A stretch of DNA of 64,000 bases from Orobanche coerulescens. Its lineage: Eukaryota > Streptophyta > Magnoliopsida > Lamiales > Orobanchaceae. This document shows, in pieces, positions 20,497 to 30,930 of this stretch. The first letter of the stretch is position 1, and every line of letters starts with the position of its first letter. The stretch spans positions 52,731,501 through 52,795,500 of the forward strand of contig CM065804.1 in NCBI GenBank assembly GCA_033398695.1, read 5' to 3'. The notes under the pieces are model-generated. The model did not search any database, was not told the DNA's origin, and was given only the letters and a program-made list of their open reading frames with translations. Made by a program: the position numbers and the translations under genes.

Positions 20497-21714
20497 TTGA
20501 TGAAAGCAGTGAAATTACTCAATCAGGGGTGTGTTGGTTATTGGTGCTATATGACCAAAACCGAGAAATCATCAGTAATGTTGACGGATATTCCGGTAGT
20601 GAGGGAATATGCCGATGTTTTTCCAGACGAGTTACCTGGTTTGCCTCCACAGAGGGATGTGGAATTCACGATCGAGTTGGAGCCTGGTACGTCCCCGATA
20701 TCGAAGGCACCGTACCGGATGGCCCCGACCGAAATGCAGGAATTAAAGAATCAACTTGAGGAGTTATTCGAGAAAGGTTATATCCGACCGAGTGCGTCCC
20801 GATGGGGAGCACCAGCGTTGTTTGTCAAGAAGAAGGATGGTTCATTTCGCTTATGTATTGATTATCGGGAGTTGAACAGGGTGACGATCAAGAATAAGTA
20901 TCCTTTACCCCGTATTGATGATCTCTTAGATCAACTTCAGGGAGCTTCAGTATTTTCCAAGATCGACTTAAGATCTGGATATCATCAGTTGCGAATCCGA
21001 GAGTCGGACATCGCGAGGACGGCGTTTCGAACACGCTATGGTCATTATGAGTTTGTGGTTATGCCGTTCGGATTGACTAACGCACCTGCGGTATTCATGG
21101 AGTTAATGAATCGGGTTTTCATCGACTTTTTGGATCAATTTGTTGTTGTCTTCATCGATGACATTTTGATTTATTCTCGTGACCGAGAGGAACACGAGTT
21201 TCACCTTCCTCAAGTACTCGACGTGTTGAGACGAGAACAACTTTATGGGAAGTTTTCTAAATGTGAGTTCTGGATGTCCGAAGTGACGTTTCTCGGACAC
21301 GTAACTTCATCAGACGGAGTTCGTGTCGATCCTCAGAAGACGGAGGCTATTCGTGATTGGCTACCTCCAAAGAATGTTAAGGAAATCCGAAGCTTCCTCG
21401 GATTAGCAGGTTATTATCGGCGATTTGTGGAAGGATTTTCTAAAATCGCTCAACCTTTGACGAACCTTTTGCGGAAGGATAAGAAATACACGTGGTCCGA
21501 CGCGTGTCAACGGAGTTTTGAGGAACTCAAGAGCCGGTTAATGTCAGCACATGTACTTTCCTTGCCGCAGGGGACGGAAGGATTTGTGGTCTATAGTGAT
21601 GCGTCCGGACAGGGTCTCGGATGTGTGCTCATGCAGAACGGGAAGGTTATTGCCTATGCTTCACGGCAATTGAGACCTTACGAGGTTAATTATCCGACCA
21701 CGACACGGAGCTAG
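20497..21714 (+). CDS. Gypsy-2 reverse transcriptase and start of RNase H
   Basis: This is one open frame of 405 codons. It contains [32 protein letters not shown], the [14 protein letters not shown] motif, [20 protein letters not shown], catalytic FIDD at 21151-21162, [20 protein letters not shown], and the RNase H opening [15 protein letters not shown] near 21592. It ends in a frameshift at about 21703 in the RNase H domain. The start at 20497 is only where the frame opens; the natural protein is a polyprotein joined to gag and protease. No inactivating residue change was seen. Confidence 0.85.
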   Translation: MMKAVKLLNQGCVGYWCYMTKTEKSSVMLTDIPVVREYADVFPDELPGLPPQRDVEFTIELEPGTSPISKAPYRMAPTEMQELKNQLEELFEKGYIRPSASRWGAPALFVKKKDGSFRLCIDYRELNRVTIKNKYPLPRIDDLLDQLQGASVFSKIDLRSGYHQLRIRESDIARTAFRTRYGHYEFVVMPFGLTNAPAVFMELMNRVFIDFLDQFVVVFIDDILIYSRDREEHEFHLPQVLDVLRREQLYGKFSKCEFWMSEVTFLGHVTSSDGVRVDPQKTEAIRDWLPPKNVKEIRSFLGLAGYYRRFVEGFSKIAQPLTNLLRKDKKYTWSDACQRSFEELKSRLMSAHVLSLPQGTEGFVVYSDASGQGLGCVLMQNGKVIAYASRQLRPYEVNYPTTTRS

Positions 21715-21825
21715 CGGTAGTGGTGTTCGCTTTGAAGATTTGGCGTCATTATCTTTATGGCGTTACATCGAGATATTCACCGATCATAAGAGTTTAAAGT
21801 ATATATTTACTCGAAGGAGTTAAAT
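21715..21825 (+). pseudogene. Gypsy-2 RNase H middle segment (two shifts)
   Basis: The segment matches Gypsy-1 and Gypsy-3 RNase H ([11 protein letters not shown] and [10 protein letters not shown]) but in changing frames, with apparent one- or two-base losses near 21766 and 21812. At the latter Gypsy-1 and Gypsy-3 have GTCAGAA and this copy has CTCGAA. Confidence 0.75.
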
Positions 21826-23487
21826 ATGCGGCAGAGGCAGTGGTTGGAATTAATCAAAGATTATGATATCGAGATCCTTTACCACCGAGGCAAGGCGAAC
21901 GTTGTCGCCGACGCCTTGAGTCGTAAGTCCGTTCGGGAAGCAGATGCTTGCTCGTTTAACGGTTCGAAGGAGCTTCAACAGAATTCCTTAGACCCGAGAT
22001 CGAGTGCAGCCCGGCGAGTTCAGGGAAAACTTTGTATGTTAGAAATTTCATCGTCACTCGAGGAGGCAATCCGAGAGAATCAGAGTTCAGACCCTTCATT
22101 GTTGCGCATCCGTGAGGATGTGACTCAGGGGAAAGTCCCTAGATTTGTGGTCCACGAGGATGGACTTTTGCGGTTTAAGAATCGGTTGTGCGTACCGGCG
22201 AATGACGAGTTGAAAAACTCGATTTTGAAAGAAGTTCATGCTACCCCTTATTCTGTTCATCCGGGGTCTAGCAAGATGTACAAGGACTTGAGACAAAATT
22301 ACTGGTGGAGTAATATGAAGCGAGAAGTCGCAGAATTTGTTTCGAGATGCTTAACCTGTCAACAAGTTAAGATTGAACATCAGCGACCGGCGGGTATGCT
22401 AAAACCTCTTCCTATTCCCGAGTGGAAGTGGGAAGACATTTCTATGGATTTCATCACGAGTTTGCCAACGAGTCGTCGTGGTATGAATACGATCTGGGTG
22501 ATCGTGGACCGCTTAACCAAATCAGCTCATTTCCTTGAGATCAAGGATACGTGGGGTCCCGAGAGACTTGCCCAGCTTTTCATCAAAGAGATAGTGAGAC
22601 TTCACGGTACTCCAAAAAGTATCGTTTCCGATCGTGACGGACGGTTTGTGTCTCATTTTTGGAAATCAGTTCATCGCGCTATGGGAACTCAACTTAATCT
22701 CAGTACCGCTTTTCATCCTCAGTCCGACGGGCAATCAGAGAGGACTATTCAGACATTAGAGGACATGTTGAGGGCATGCGTCCTCGATTGGAAAGACGAT
22801 TGGGAAGCCCAACTACCATTGATCGAGTTCACGTATAATAATAGTTGGCATGATTCGATCAAGATGGCACCTTACGAGGCCTTGTATGGTCGTCGTTTTC
22901 GATCTCCATTGTGTTGGGACGACTTATCAGAATCAATCGGCACCGAGCCCGATATGCTTATAGCCGCCCGTGAGAAGGTAGCTTTGATCAGAAATCGTTT
23001 GTTGACCGCTCAGAGTCGACAAAAATCATATGCAGATAACCGTAGTCGACCATTAGAGTTCGAGGCTGGTGACCATGTGTTGGTCAAGGTATCCCCGAGT
23101 CGTGGTATCTTCCGTTTTGGGAAGAGGGGAAAGTTGAGTCCGAGATTCATTGGACCGTTCGAGATTTTGGATCGAGTAGGCGAGTTAGCTTATCGATTGG
23201 CTTTACCTCCGGCGTTAAGCCGAATCCATAATGTGTTTCACGTCTCTCAGTTGCGGAAGTATGTTGCCGACCCGAGTCACATACTTCAGTTCGATGAAAT
23301 CGAGATCGCCGACGATCATTCATATGAGGAGCATCCTATACGAGTTTTAGAGCGGCGAATCAAGCAGTTGAGGAATAAGACGATTCCTTTGGTTAAAATT
23401 CAGTGGTCTAGACACGGAGTCGAAGAGGCTACGTGGGAAACCGAGGATAGTATGCGGGAGAGTTATCCCGAGTTGTTTGACCCTTAG
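21826..23487 (+). CDS. Gypsy-2 RNase H end, integrase and chromodomain-like tail
   Basis: An open frame of 553 codons covers the RNase H end ([13 protein letters not shown]), the HHCC zinc domain (HPGSSKMYKDLRQNYWW, CLTCQQV), the integrase core with MDFI, SDRDGRF and QSERTIQ (all three acidic residues kept), the GPY/F-like segment KLSPRFIGPFEIL, and the tail with VLERRIKQLRNK and EEATWETED. The stop is at 23485-23487, 22 bp before the polypurine tract. Integrase joins element DNA to the genome; chromodomain tails of chromoviruses are known to bias insertion toward heterochromatin, which fits the nest seen here. Confidence 0.88.
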   Translation: MRQRQWLELIKDYDIEILYHRGKANVVADALSRKSVREADACSFNGSKELQQNSLDPRSSAARRVQGKLCMLEISSSLEEAIRENQSSDPSLLRIREDVTQGKVPRFVVHEDGLLRFKNRLCVPANDELKNSILKEVHATPYSVHPGSSKMYKDLRQNYWWSNMKREVAEFVSRCLTCQQVKIEHQRPAGMLKPLPIPEWKWEDISMDFITSLPTSRRGMNTIWVIVDRLTKSAHFLEIKDTWGPERLAQLFIKEIVRLHGTPKSIVSDRDGRFVSHFWKSVHRAMGTQLNLSTAFHPQSDGQSERTIQTLEDMLRACVLDWKDDWEAQLPLIEFTYNNSWHDSIKMAPYEALYGRRFRSPLCWDDLSESIGTEPDMLIAAREKVALIRNRLLTAQSRQKSYADNRSRPLEFEAGDHVLVKVSPSRGIFRFGKRGKLSPRFIGPFEILDRVGELAYRLALPPALSRIHNVFHVSQLRKYVADPSHILQFDEIEIADDHSYEEHPIRVLERRIKQLRNKTIPLVKIQWSRHGVEEATWETEDSMRESYPELFDP

Positions 23488-23508
23488 TTTCGGGGACGAA
23501 ACTCTTTT

Positions 23509-23521
23509 AAGGGGGGGTGTA
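23509..23521 (+). other. Gypsy-2 polypurine tract
   Basis: A run AAGGGGGGG followed by TGTA abuts the LTR start at 23522. Confidence 0.8.
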
Positions 23522-25994
23522 TGTAATACCCGGTTGTAATTCAGTAATTATCATTCAGTATTTATCATTCAGTAATTGATACTCAGTAATTTCACTCATT
23601 ATTGATCATTTGTCACTCATATTCAATCATGGTATTCATCATTCAGAGTAATTGTATCGTGTATCAATCGTCATTCGTCACTAATCTAATTGGAGTTTCG
23701 TGTCGTGTTTATCATCGTTGTCTTTTTCGTTGTGGGCTGTGCATGAGGAGTAGCGCACGCTACGTACTCTTTTTAGCGTACGCTAATTGAGTACAGGTAG
23801 CGCATGCTACCACTCAGCATTAGCGCACGCTAATGTTACCCTGGCTGCAATCCAGAAAGTACTGGACTGCAGGTGAGTTATTAGTAGCGCACGCTACGAG
23901 TGGTAAGTAGCGCGCGCTAGTGGGTTGTAGTAGCGCACGCTAAATATGTGAAGTAGCGCGCGCTAAGGACGGATCAGGTTGAGTCCAGTGGCTCTTTGAT
24001 CGCCTTCGATTAATTCATAGCGCACGCTATGAGTGATATTTAGCGTACGCAAGCGGTGTAGTAGCGTACACTACTTGTTGGTTGTAGCGCACGCTACGAA
24101 GTCGAATCGAGAGGACAGGCGGTTTACGGATTCCGATCGGGCATCACATAATTCGTTAGCGCACGCTAACAATGGGTTTTAACGCACGCTAGTGGTATGG
24201 CCGTAGTGCACGCTACAAAAAGGTACGTAGCGCGTGCTACCGTGTTCGGACAGTGGGTACTGGACTACCTAAATTACCCGTTAGCGCACGCTACGCATAA
24301 GGGCTAGCGCACGCTAACCTGGATTGGCTATATATTGGACAGTTATCCTGTGTTCGTCATTTTATCATCCTTTCTCATTCCCTCATCGGTTTCGGGCGAT
24401 TTCGGGTATTTTGGAGAGTTCTCTTCGAGCTTCTATCATCCATCATCATCTTCAAGTCTTTGAGTTGGATTATCATCACTTCATCATCTCCTTAACATCG
24501 AATCAAAGGTATTAATCTCTTGGATCTAGAATTTCGGATCTTTGGGTTTTTCCTTCCGATTTCTTCGTGTAAGCTTGGATTATCATTGGAATATGTTAGA
24601 TATGGATTATCTACCTTGGATAAGTATATTCTTACGGATTTAATGGTTATTTTCGGAATTATTTCAAGAACCCTTGGGGTTAACTTCGGTTAATTGGGGA
24701 TTTTCCGATTGATGTAGTTGTAATCTCGAACTGTGGATTCCTAATGGATTATTGATATCATTGAGGTGTTTGTTAGTTCGATATACTCATTTTGGTGTTG
24801 GTTTCGATATATTCGGGATTAGATATTTTCGAAGTCGTATGGTTGGTTACGTATTCGTTAGAATGCCCCTATGAGTTTGATTATCGTTGTTTCGACCTTT
24901 GGGTTAGTCGTGTTTTGTTGCTTGATACGTGTATTGAACGGTTGTTGGTAATTGTTGTTATTCAAGGTTGTTCGAGCGACCGATATTTCACTTAGGACGT
25001 TGTTCGTGGACGGACATTCTTCATCGGTATTGAGTAAGTTGATTCTTACTCGGTTAAAAGGATATTCATTCCTTTTGGTTGTTGATCATTCATAATCATA
25101 ACTCATTCATCATTGTATTAATCATTTTGAGACTTGTAATTGTCGGATAATCATTTCATTAGCGAGGAACGGCAGTTCCAATCATTTCATTGAAAGCTAT
25201 CAATCACTTCATTATCATTTTCATATTGGTGAGTCATTCTTGACTTTGTCGGATTATTATTATTCATTGATATTCATTATGGTCATTCTTGTTCATATGA
25301 CCTTCTGGGTTCATATTGCGTGGCCGGGTGCGGATGTGTGGAATTTTTAGTCGGGCACATGATGGCCATGTATTGGGAGTGATATATTGGACTGTGCACA
25401 CGGTAACGATTACCTCCGTGAGACTAATTAGGTACAAGGACGGGTGGGTCCGGTCATCCGTCTTGTACACTTGCACAGAACACTACGGGCGTACTATGAT
25501 GCTCCTCTTCAGCGTAATTCATAACTAAGGACATTTCATAACTTCAGTTAAATAATGTTTGTGTATTTTCAACCCTTGAGGATTGTTGTTATGTGTAACT
25601 GACCCCGTTGGGGGATTTTGTTTTCAGGTCACGGCAAGGCAAAGGCACGGGAAGAGCATGTTGACGGCGACGAGTCCCAGTGATACTAGTAGGGGGCCCC
25701 AGTCATTCCGTTTATTTCAGTCATTTCAGTCATTTCCGTCATTTGTATTTTCCGCTGCAAATTCCGTTTGAGATGCTTATTTATTCAGGGTGGTGTATTT
25801 TATCTCCATATAAAATATACTAGTATTCTGTTTTGTCCTGGTGTAATGTACTTAAACTCCTCATCGGAGTACTTGGTAATATAATGTGGTTCGGTACTAC
25901 AATTATATTATTTAATTCATCATTTTCATTTTCCTGGTGGGTCCCAGTCGGGGATTCACGGCACTGTAATATCCGCCTAGTTTGGGGTGTTACA
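23522..25994 (+). repeat. Gypsy-2 3' LTR
   Basis: It is the partner of 15852-18310. The dodecamer array starts at 23751 and its last copy is 24305-24316, again 12 bp before TATATATT (24329). The regions 23990-24020 and 24100-24150 differ from the 5' LTR almost only where the 5' LTR has CAG or CTG. From 25380 to 25740 the relation is reversed and this copy keeps CAG/CTG. Confidence 0.95.
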
Positions 25995-26341
25995 TGAACA
26001 ATATAGTGGCAGGTTTAGTTAAAGTCACATAGTTGTGTACATAGTGATTTTAATAGATATTTACTCTTATGTGGAGGGCCAGTGGATGTAGAGAGATTTA
26101 CCTCGAACCACTTATATTTGTGTGTATTTTACATTCCGTCCTTACTATTTTCATATCTATATGTGACTTAAAGTATACATATTGTGAAAACCGTGTACGC
26201 ATCAAGCAAATAGGAGAGTACCTAGTTGATGTATTTACAGCAACTCAATATTAGTCTTCCACTACCAAATAACTTTGAAAAACATGCAACTTATTGTATC
26301 CTCTCTTTCTAAGCTATTTACTGTATACTCTGTGTCCAACA
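25995..26341 (+). repeat. SIRE-A 3' LTR, right part, with the Gypsy-2 target duplication
   Basis: TGAAC (25995-25999) repeats 15847-15851. The remainder aligns with the antisense LTR 59117-59450 (shared GGAGxGCCAGTGGATGTA-like and CGCATCAAGCAAA blocks) and ends GTGTCCAACA. The 61-codon ORF at 26069 is matched in the SIRE-C LTR only because both are LTR copies. Confidence 0.85.
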
Positions 26342-27924
26342 TATGCCGAAATCTCTTTTGGAGATTCTATATTAGTTGTGTTGAGACTGCCTCATAAAAA
26401 TCTTGTTTGGGGTAATCTATTTGGGAGAAAAACTTCAATCAAGTAAAAGAGTACAACATATAATTTTCTTCCGCAATATTTTATTTTGAGTCGTTTAATG
26501 CATTGATAATATATTTGAAATCTCTCCATCAATTTCACATAATTATTCATAAGCCCATATGTTAATTGACCACAATGTTAGGTTGCATTAAACTAAATTT
26601 TAGTTCGCCAGCTTCTTTCTTACCAAGTAGTAATATCAGTAAGTAAGGGTTGATTCTGTAGTGAACGAATAATTAATTTTATTTAATTAATTGATTTTGA
26701 TAAATGAAAATTGAATAAAGCAGGAGGGGACTTTGCTGACTATTTTAATAACTAATAATTCAAGTAAAACAAATAAGAAGATATAATATAGAACATAAAT
26801 AGGAACAAGATTCCCATCCTTGGTTATGTTTATTCACTGTTCTAATTCAGTTACGATTTAATGAATGCGTATCTCCTTCTAATCCCTTTGAATTCTTATT
26901 ATAAAATCAACAACATGCTCTATAATCATTTCTCAACTTGAATTTAATTAAAATAAGCTCTTTAATTAAACCTACCTGGGAGAAAAATGTAAAATAAGCT
27001 CTTTAAATCGCTAGATGCATTGAAAACCCAAGTGATGTAATAGATAAGATATCGAGTTCATAGGCTTAACTGAAATGATCCTGAATTTATGTTACCTAGT
27101 TAATTAAAATCAATTATAACTATTTGTGAAATTAGAATTGCAATAATTACGGATTACAACCCTATTTCTAGGATGCGACATAAAAACCCTAGTCTAGTTG
27201 GCTAAACTATTTCAAGACACCCATCTTTGTGAGGCTTTTAACTTGAATACTCTTTCGTCCTTTACCAAGATGCCCAATTTTGTGTGATGGATTCTATACA
27301 TCTTCTCCACCTTACGGATTGGAAATCTACTGCTAAGATCAATGTCCACATAATTTGTTATGGTCGTCACAACTCAACCCATTACAATATGATTTTAGGT
27401 AGAGTTATCCCCCATAAAAGAAGTAAGGATTTCCTCTACGTAATGACATCTTTTCCAGTCATCATAGCATAGATCATATTCAACTCAGGAATTTCACCAC
27501 ATTCGGATTTTGTGTATCTTCCGGTAAATGTGCAAGCCATTAATCATTATATGTGATGGACCACCACATTATGGATGAAGATCGCCTTTGAATTACCTGA
27601 GACGAATCATTCGGCATTATGCTCGATCATTCTCCACCCTTCTTCAGTATCTTTTCATTTGTGAGCTCAATATAGCCAATCCAAATGCCTGGATAAACTC
27701 AATAATCCACCATTTTAAACCCCTAACATCTAAGCAAAAATAGAAAGAGCCTCGTTTCTAAAACTCGTCAAACTGAACATATCTGGAAAATCATATATCA
27801 ACTCATCATAAACATCCCAATCCAGTCATGATTCTTCCGTAACTTAGTACATCTATCAATTTCATAACATCCTCAAATAACCCAAGTTGCTGCAAAATAT
27901 CTATATAAAGATAGATTGAGGGTA
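26342..27924. other. AT-rich flank without a supportable gene
   Basis: No ORF longer than about 60 codons with recognisable content was found. A repeat-like segment at 26385-26465 (GACTGCCTCATAAAAATC, then GGGAGAAAAAC and AGAGTACAACA) resembles 28280-28370 and, reversed, the tandem repeat at 60600-61230. The rest looks like ordinary intergenic sequence. Confidence 0.6.
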
Positions 27925-28278
27925 TTACCTTTCATTTATGAGCTCTTGGTATTGTCTAATCTGACGAGGGGAGTTAAAATGGATGTTGTATTTATTTGAT
28001 AGGTCGAGAAAATTGCTGTGATTTTCTTTCATTGGTTGTGGAGCATAAAGAATGGCATGTTCAGCTACGGTCTGTACTTCTTCCTCCTCCATTAGTTGCA
28101 AATTGTATGGTGAAGATGGTGGCATTAGTTCGTCGATTAGAATACGAGCAATTGTCTCCTTATTCTTCCCAGGGCCATTCCTAACAATTCGGTTGCCCAA
28201 GGTGAAGTCTGGTAAATAGGCCCCATACTCAACATAATATTCGTACAATTTTTCTAAGCAAAATAAGGTAATGTGCAA
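27925..28278 (-). CDS. Unrecognised 117-codon ORF
   Basis: I do not recognise the product. The predicted protein begins MHITLFCLEKLYEYYVEYG, has an acidic run (EEEEV) near residue 65, and has no signal peptide, membrane segment or metal motif. It lies between a diverged repeat (28280-28370) and intergenic sequence, with no obvious intron signals or neighbouring exon. It could be an exon fragment of a host gene or of an old mobile element, or a chance frame. Amino-acid composition looks protein-like (mixed hydrophobic and charged residues, PP and SP turns), which is the only argument in its favour. Confidence 0.3.
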   Translation of the reverse strand: MHITLFCLEKLYEYYVEYGAYLPDFTLGNRIVRNGPGKNKETIARILIDELMPPSSPYNLQLMEEEEVQTVAEHAILYAPQPMKENHSNFLDLSNKYNIHFNSPRQIRQYQELINER

Positions 28279-28279
28279 T

Positions 28280-28370
28280 GAGCCTCATTAAAATCTTGGG
28301 ACGCAAAACTCTCCTAAAGGAAAACACCATCAAGAAAAGAGTACTCTATGAATAATGAAGAGTACAAAAC
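28280..28370 (+). repeat. Diverged retroelement-type repeat fragment
   Basis: GAGCCTCATTAAAATCTTGGG followed by AGGAAAACACCATCAAGAAAAGAGTAC follows a pattern common in plant repeats (CCTCATTAAAA...AAGAGTAC). It resembles 26385-26465 in the same orientation and 60600-61230 in reverse. Confidence 0.45.
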
Positions 28371-28588
28371 TTAGGGGAATATAAAACCAAACACAAGTGG
28401 AAATATAACAAAGAATGCTAAAGTCCTAAGAGCGATTTTTTCGAGCATTTTATAATATCACTTATAATCACATCCTCAATTTTCTTCAACATATCCTTCT
28501 CAATTGACAAAGTGATCAAACCATTTAACCTCTCTTATGGTATTGATGACCTCAAGTAGGATTTAATCCACTTCAGTATTGAAAAACT

Positions 28589-28794
28589 TCATTTCACCGT
28601 TCGTAAATCCCAATCGAGCAAGGCACATGTTGTTTCCATAGTGTTGTTTTTTGTACGCAGATCATTTAACCATAAATGAGCAGGTATTTTTTTCCAGTTT
28701 TTGGGCCATATATTTGAATTAAAAAACATTAGGGGCCCTATTTGGGTCGGGCCCTGGACCAGCACACTCACGGCCTACCCCTAGGGCCGGCCCT
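28589..28794 (-). mobile_element. hAT-like transposon terminus (Tip100 type), fragment
   Basis: Read on the minus strand from 28794, the sequence begins CAGGGCCGGCCCTAGGGG and continues GGGCCCGACCCAAATAGGGCCCC. Terminal CAGGGCCGGCCC followed by GGGCCC-rich sequence is characteristic of plant hAT-Tip100-like elements. The opposite terminus was not found, so the inner limit is arbitrary; the 60-codon minus ORF (28589-28771) has no transposase motif that I can identify. Confidence 0.5.
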
Positions 28795-29606
28795 GGTTCT
28801 TCCTCCCTTGTTTCGGCATGCGGACTGGATTTCTTTCTCTAAATTTCATTAGGAAGAATCATATACGAAGGGTATGCTTGTCGATTTACGACTGCCTGGA
28901 GGTTTTCCTTAGCCAGGCTTCATCACAGGTGGGAGGGTGAAAGTGAAGACCATTTTTTGAAGGTTGTGCGTTTGAAAGGGCCAGCGACAACGAATATTAT
29001 GGGTGGTGCAGATTAATTTAAGATCTGGTGCTTGTAGTAATGACAAAGGGTGGGAGTTCTCAAACCCGTGCAGCATCCTTGGGCTATTAACACCCTAAGA
29101 CCAGCCTATCCCCATACGGATGCCAAATGGTTTTGCCCTGCGATGGGCTCATTGGGGAGGCCGCAATAGCCCCTGACCAGTTGTGCCCTACCAGCAACGA
29201 TGCCCTTCATAGACAAGTCCACGACCAGCAACAAGCTCCCCGGACTAAACCGCTTGGCATGCCTAATTGTGATGAACCATTTTGAGTTGTACAAAAGATC
29301 ATTGACAATGCTTACAAAATTGAATTTCCAGGCTCATGATGTTTCTGCTACTTCCAATGTCGCCTATCTTTCATCTTACTATGATGAAGATGGTTCATAC
29401 CCTCGATGATGAGTTCTTTCCAACCCGAAGAGAATGATAGAGGAAGACAAGCTTGGAGAAAATCAAGCTCACGATGCTGAAAAATTATAGAGAAGCTTCT
29501 GTTCACGAACTCCAGATGCAATTTATCTTCTTTATTTCCTCATTGTAATTCGACTACGGGACATGTGAAATCCATATCCATGATGGGTATGAGATGAATT
29601 AAACTT
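28795..29606. other. Low-coding segment left of Gypsy-3
   Basis: Short ORFs only, none recognisable. No LTR, primer site or dodecamer motif is present, so the expected 5' LTR of Gypsy-3 is absent here. Confidence 0.6.
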
Positions 29607-29639
29607 ATGAGTCTATTTCTCCTTTCTCTATCTATAGTG

Positions 29640-30928
29640 TCAACTAGTAGAGGACGTAGACGCGGCCGTGGTCGTGGCCGAGGGCATGGCGCAGCTGACG
29701 GGGCGGCCATATCCCTCAGTTCTGTAGAAGGCTCGGCTACGCCTAATTTATCGGATTTGGTTCAACCTAGTACCGATAGCCATCAGGAGCCGTCGGTCAG
29801 TATAGAAACTTCCGCAGGGAATCACCCAGATGTGGGCGTTGCCACTATACTACAACAAGTGGCAAATCAAATGGCTCTTTTGACCCAAGCGGTTCAGCAC
29901 AACCAACTACCTCCTGCAACCAATACTGGGGTAGAAAAATCGCTACAAGATGTGATTTATATGCGCCATCCCCACTTTATTGGCGCAAATGATCCGATCA
30001 GCTGGAAAGATTAGATTAATGAGATGAACAAAGTCTTTGTGGTCGTAAATTATCCAGAGGCACATAATGTGTCAGTTGTTCAGTATTTTCTAATGAGGGC
30101 GCTGCTAGTTGGTGGGAGACAGTTGCACCTCAAGATCGTGTGGTTTCGTGGGACGAGTTTAAGGAATTAATGGAGGCCGAGATTTGCCCGTGGCCTGTTC
30201 AAGAGGCCAGGATTCGATAAATTTATGAGGCTACAACTCAGGATATCCCTGTATCTTAGGCAATTGTTGAATACAATCGTCAGCTCAATCATGTGAAGAG
30301 TCAAGTGAAGGAAGAGAGAGATAAAATCCGTCACTTTGGCATGCGGATGAAGCCAAAAGTTCGACACTATATGTCGGGATTTGCTTGAACCACACTAAAG
30401 GAGTATAAAGACAAAGCACTAGCCTATGATATGTCCTTCACTAATACCAAAACAGCAAGTCAGAGTAAGAAGCAAAAGACCTCCGAAAAGTTTTCTAGTG
30501 GTAGAAGAGGCAACCAATGAGGTCTCAGTCAGCAAATTATCCAGTCAGAGGGTCTTCCCGTGCATCGGGAAGTAAATGGAACTTCAGAGCTGGTACCAGT
30601 GTGTCCAATCGAGTCGTGACATGTTTTAATTGTGGCTAGCAATGTCATCTTAATCATGATTGCAGTCTACCTCCTTTGAAGTGTTATAATTGCGGCCAGA
30701 AAGGCCACAGAGCTATGTATTGTACGGAAGAGGAAAAGACACTTGGGCCTCAAGCGTCAGTTCCTACGCCTGGAGAACCGAGTGTTAATCAGAAATCATC
30801 CATGGGCCAGCCATCCCAGAGTTACGGTCAGGGCAGAGGTCGGGGTCAGTCCGTTAGATGGGGAGCCCCCATTGCTGGTTCGGTACAACCTCGTGTCTAC
30901 GAGATGATGAGCGCTGAAGATCCATAGG
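29640..30928 (+). pseudogene. Gypsy-3 Gag (decayed)
   Basis: The frame opens upstream at 29607, but gag-like sequence begins with TSRGRRRGRGRGRGHG, the Arg/Gly tract typical of these Gags. A core follows (HPHFIGANDPISWKD) and ends at a TAG at 30012-30014. Further pieces (a WWETVAP-like segment near 30110, HYMSGFA near 30366, KDKALAYDM near 30410) lie in shifting frames. The first zinc knuckle near 30625-30663 has an in-frame stop; the second, CYNCGQKGHRAMYC, starts at 30682 and is complete. Confidence 0.75.
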
Positions 30929-30930
30929 CC

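Larger units (their letters stand above)
15852..25994 (+). mobile_element. Gypsy-2, full-length Ty3/gypsy chromovirus
   Basis: The 10.1-kb element has LTRs of 2459 and 2473 bp, the initiator-Met primer site, a polypurine tract, and gag-pol ending in a chromodomain-like tail. TGAAC flanks both sides (15847-15851 and 25995-25999). It interrupts the SIRE-A LTR. Reverse transcriptase and integrase are open over long distances with intact active sites. The few breaks in gag, protease and RNase H mostly coincide with altered CAG or CTG sites, so the real element may be more intact than the sequence suggests. Confidence 0.95.
14331..26341 (+). mobile_element. SIRE-A, Sirevirus-like copia element, 3' end only, interrupted by Gypsy-2
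   Basis: Only the untranslated 3' region, the polypurine tract and the 3' LTR are present; Copia-1 interrupts the element to the left. Membership of one family with SIRE-B and SIRE-C is seen from shared LTR ends (TATTGGGATAAA or TGTTGGGA start, CCAACA end) and long stretches of similar sequence. The Sirevirus assignment is inferred from the UBN2-type gag in SIRE-C, the extra ORF after the pol position in SIRE-B and the GGGGG-rich tract before the LTR. Confidence 0.7.

Noticed and set aside
28589..28771. 60-codon minus ORF as a host gene
   Set aside because: It overlaps the hAT-like terminus and its sequence reflects the GGGCCC-rich end.
29106..29409. Overlapping short ORFs on both strands as a gene
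   Set aside because: No recognisable motif, no splice context, and frames mirror each other on opposite strands.
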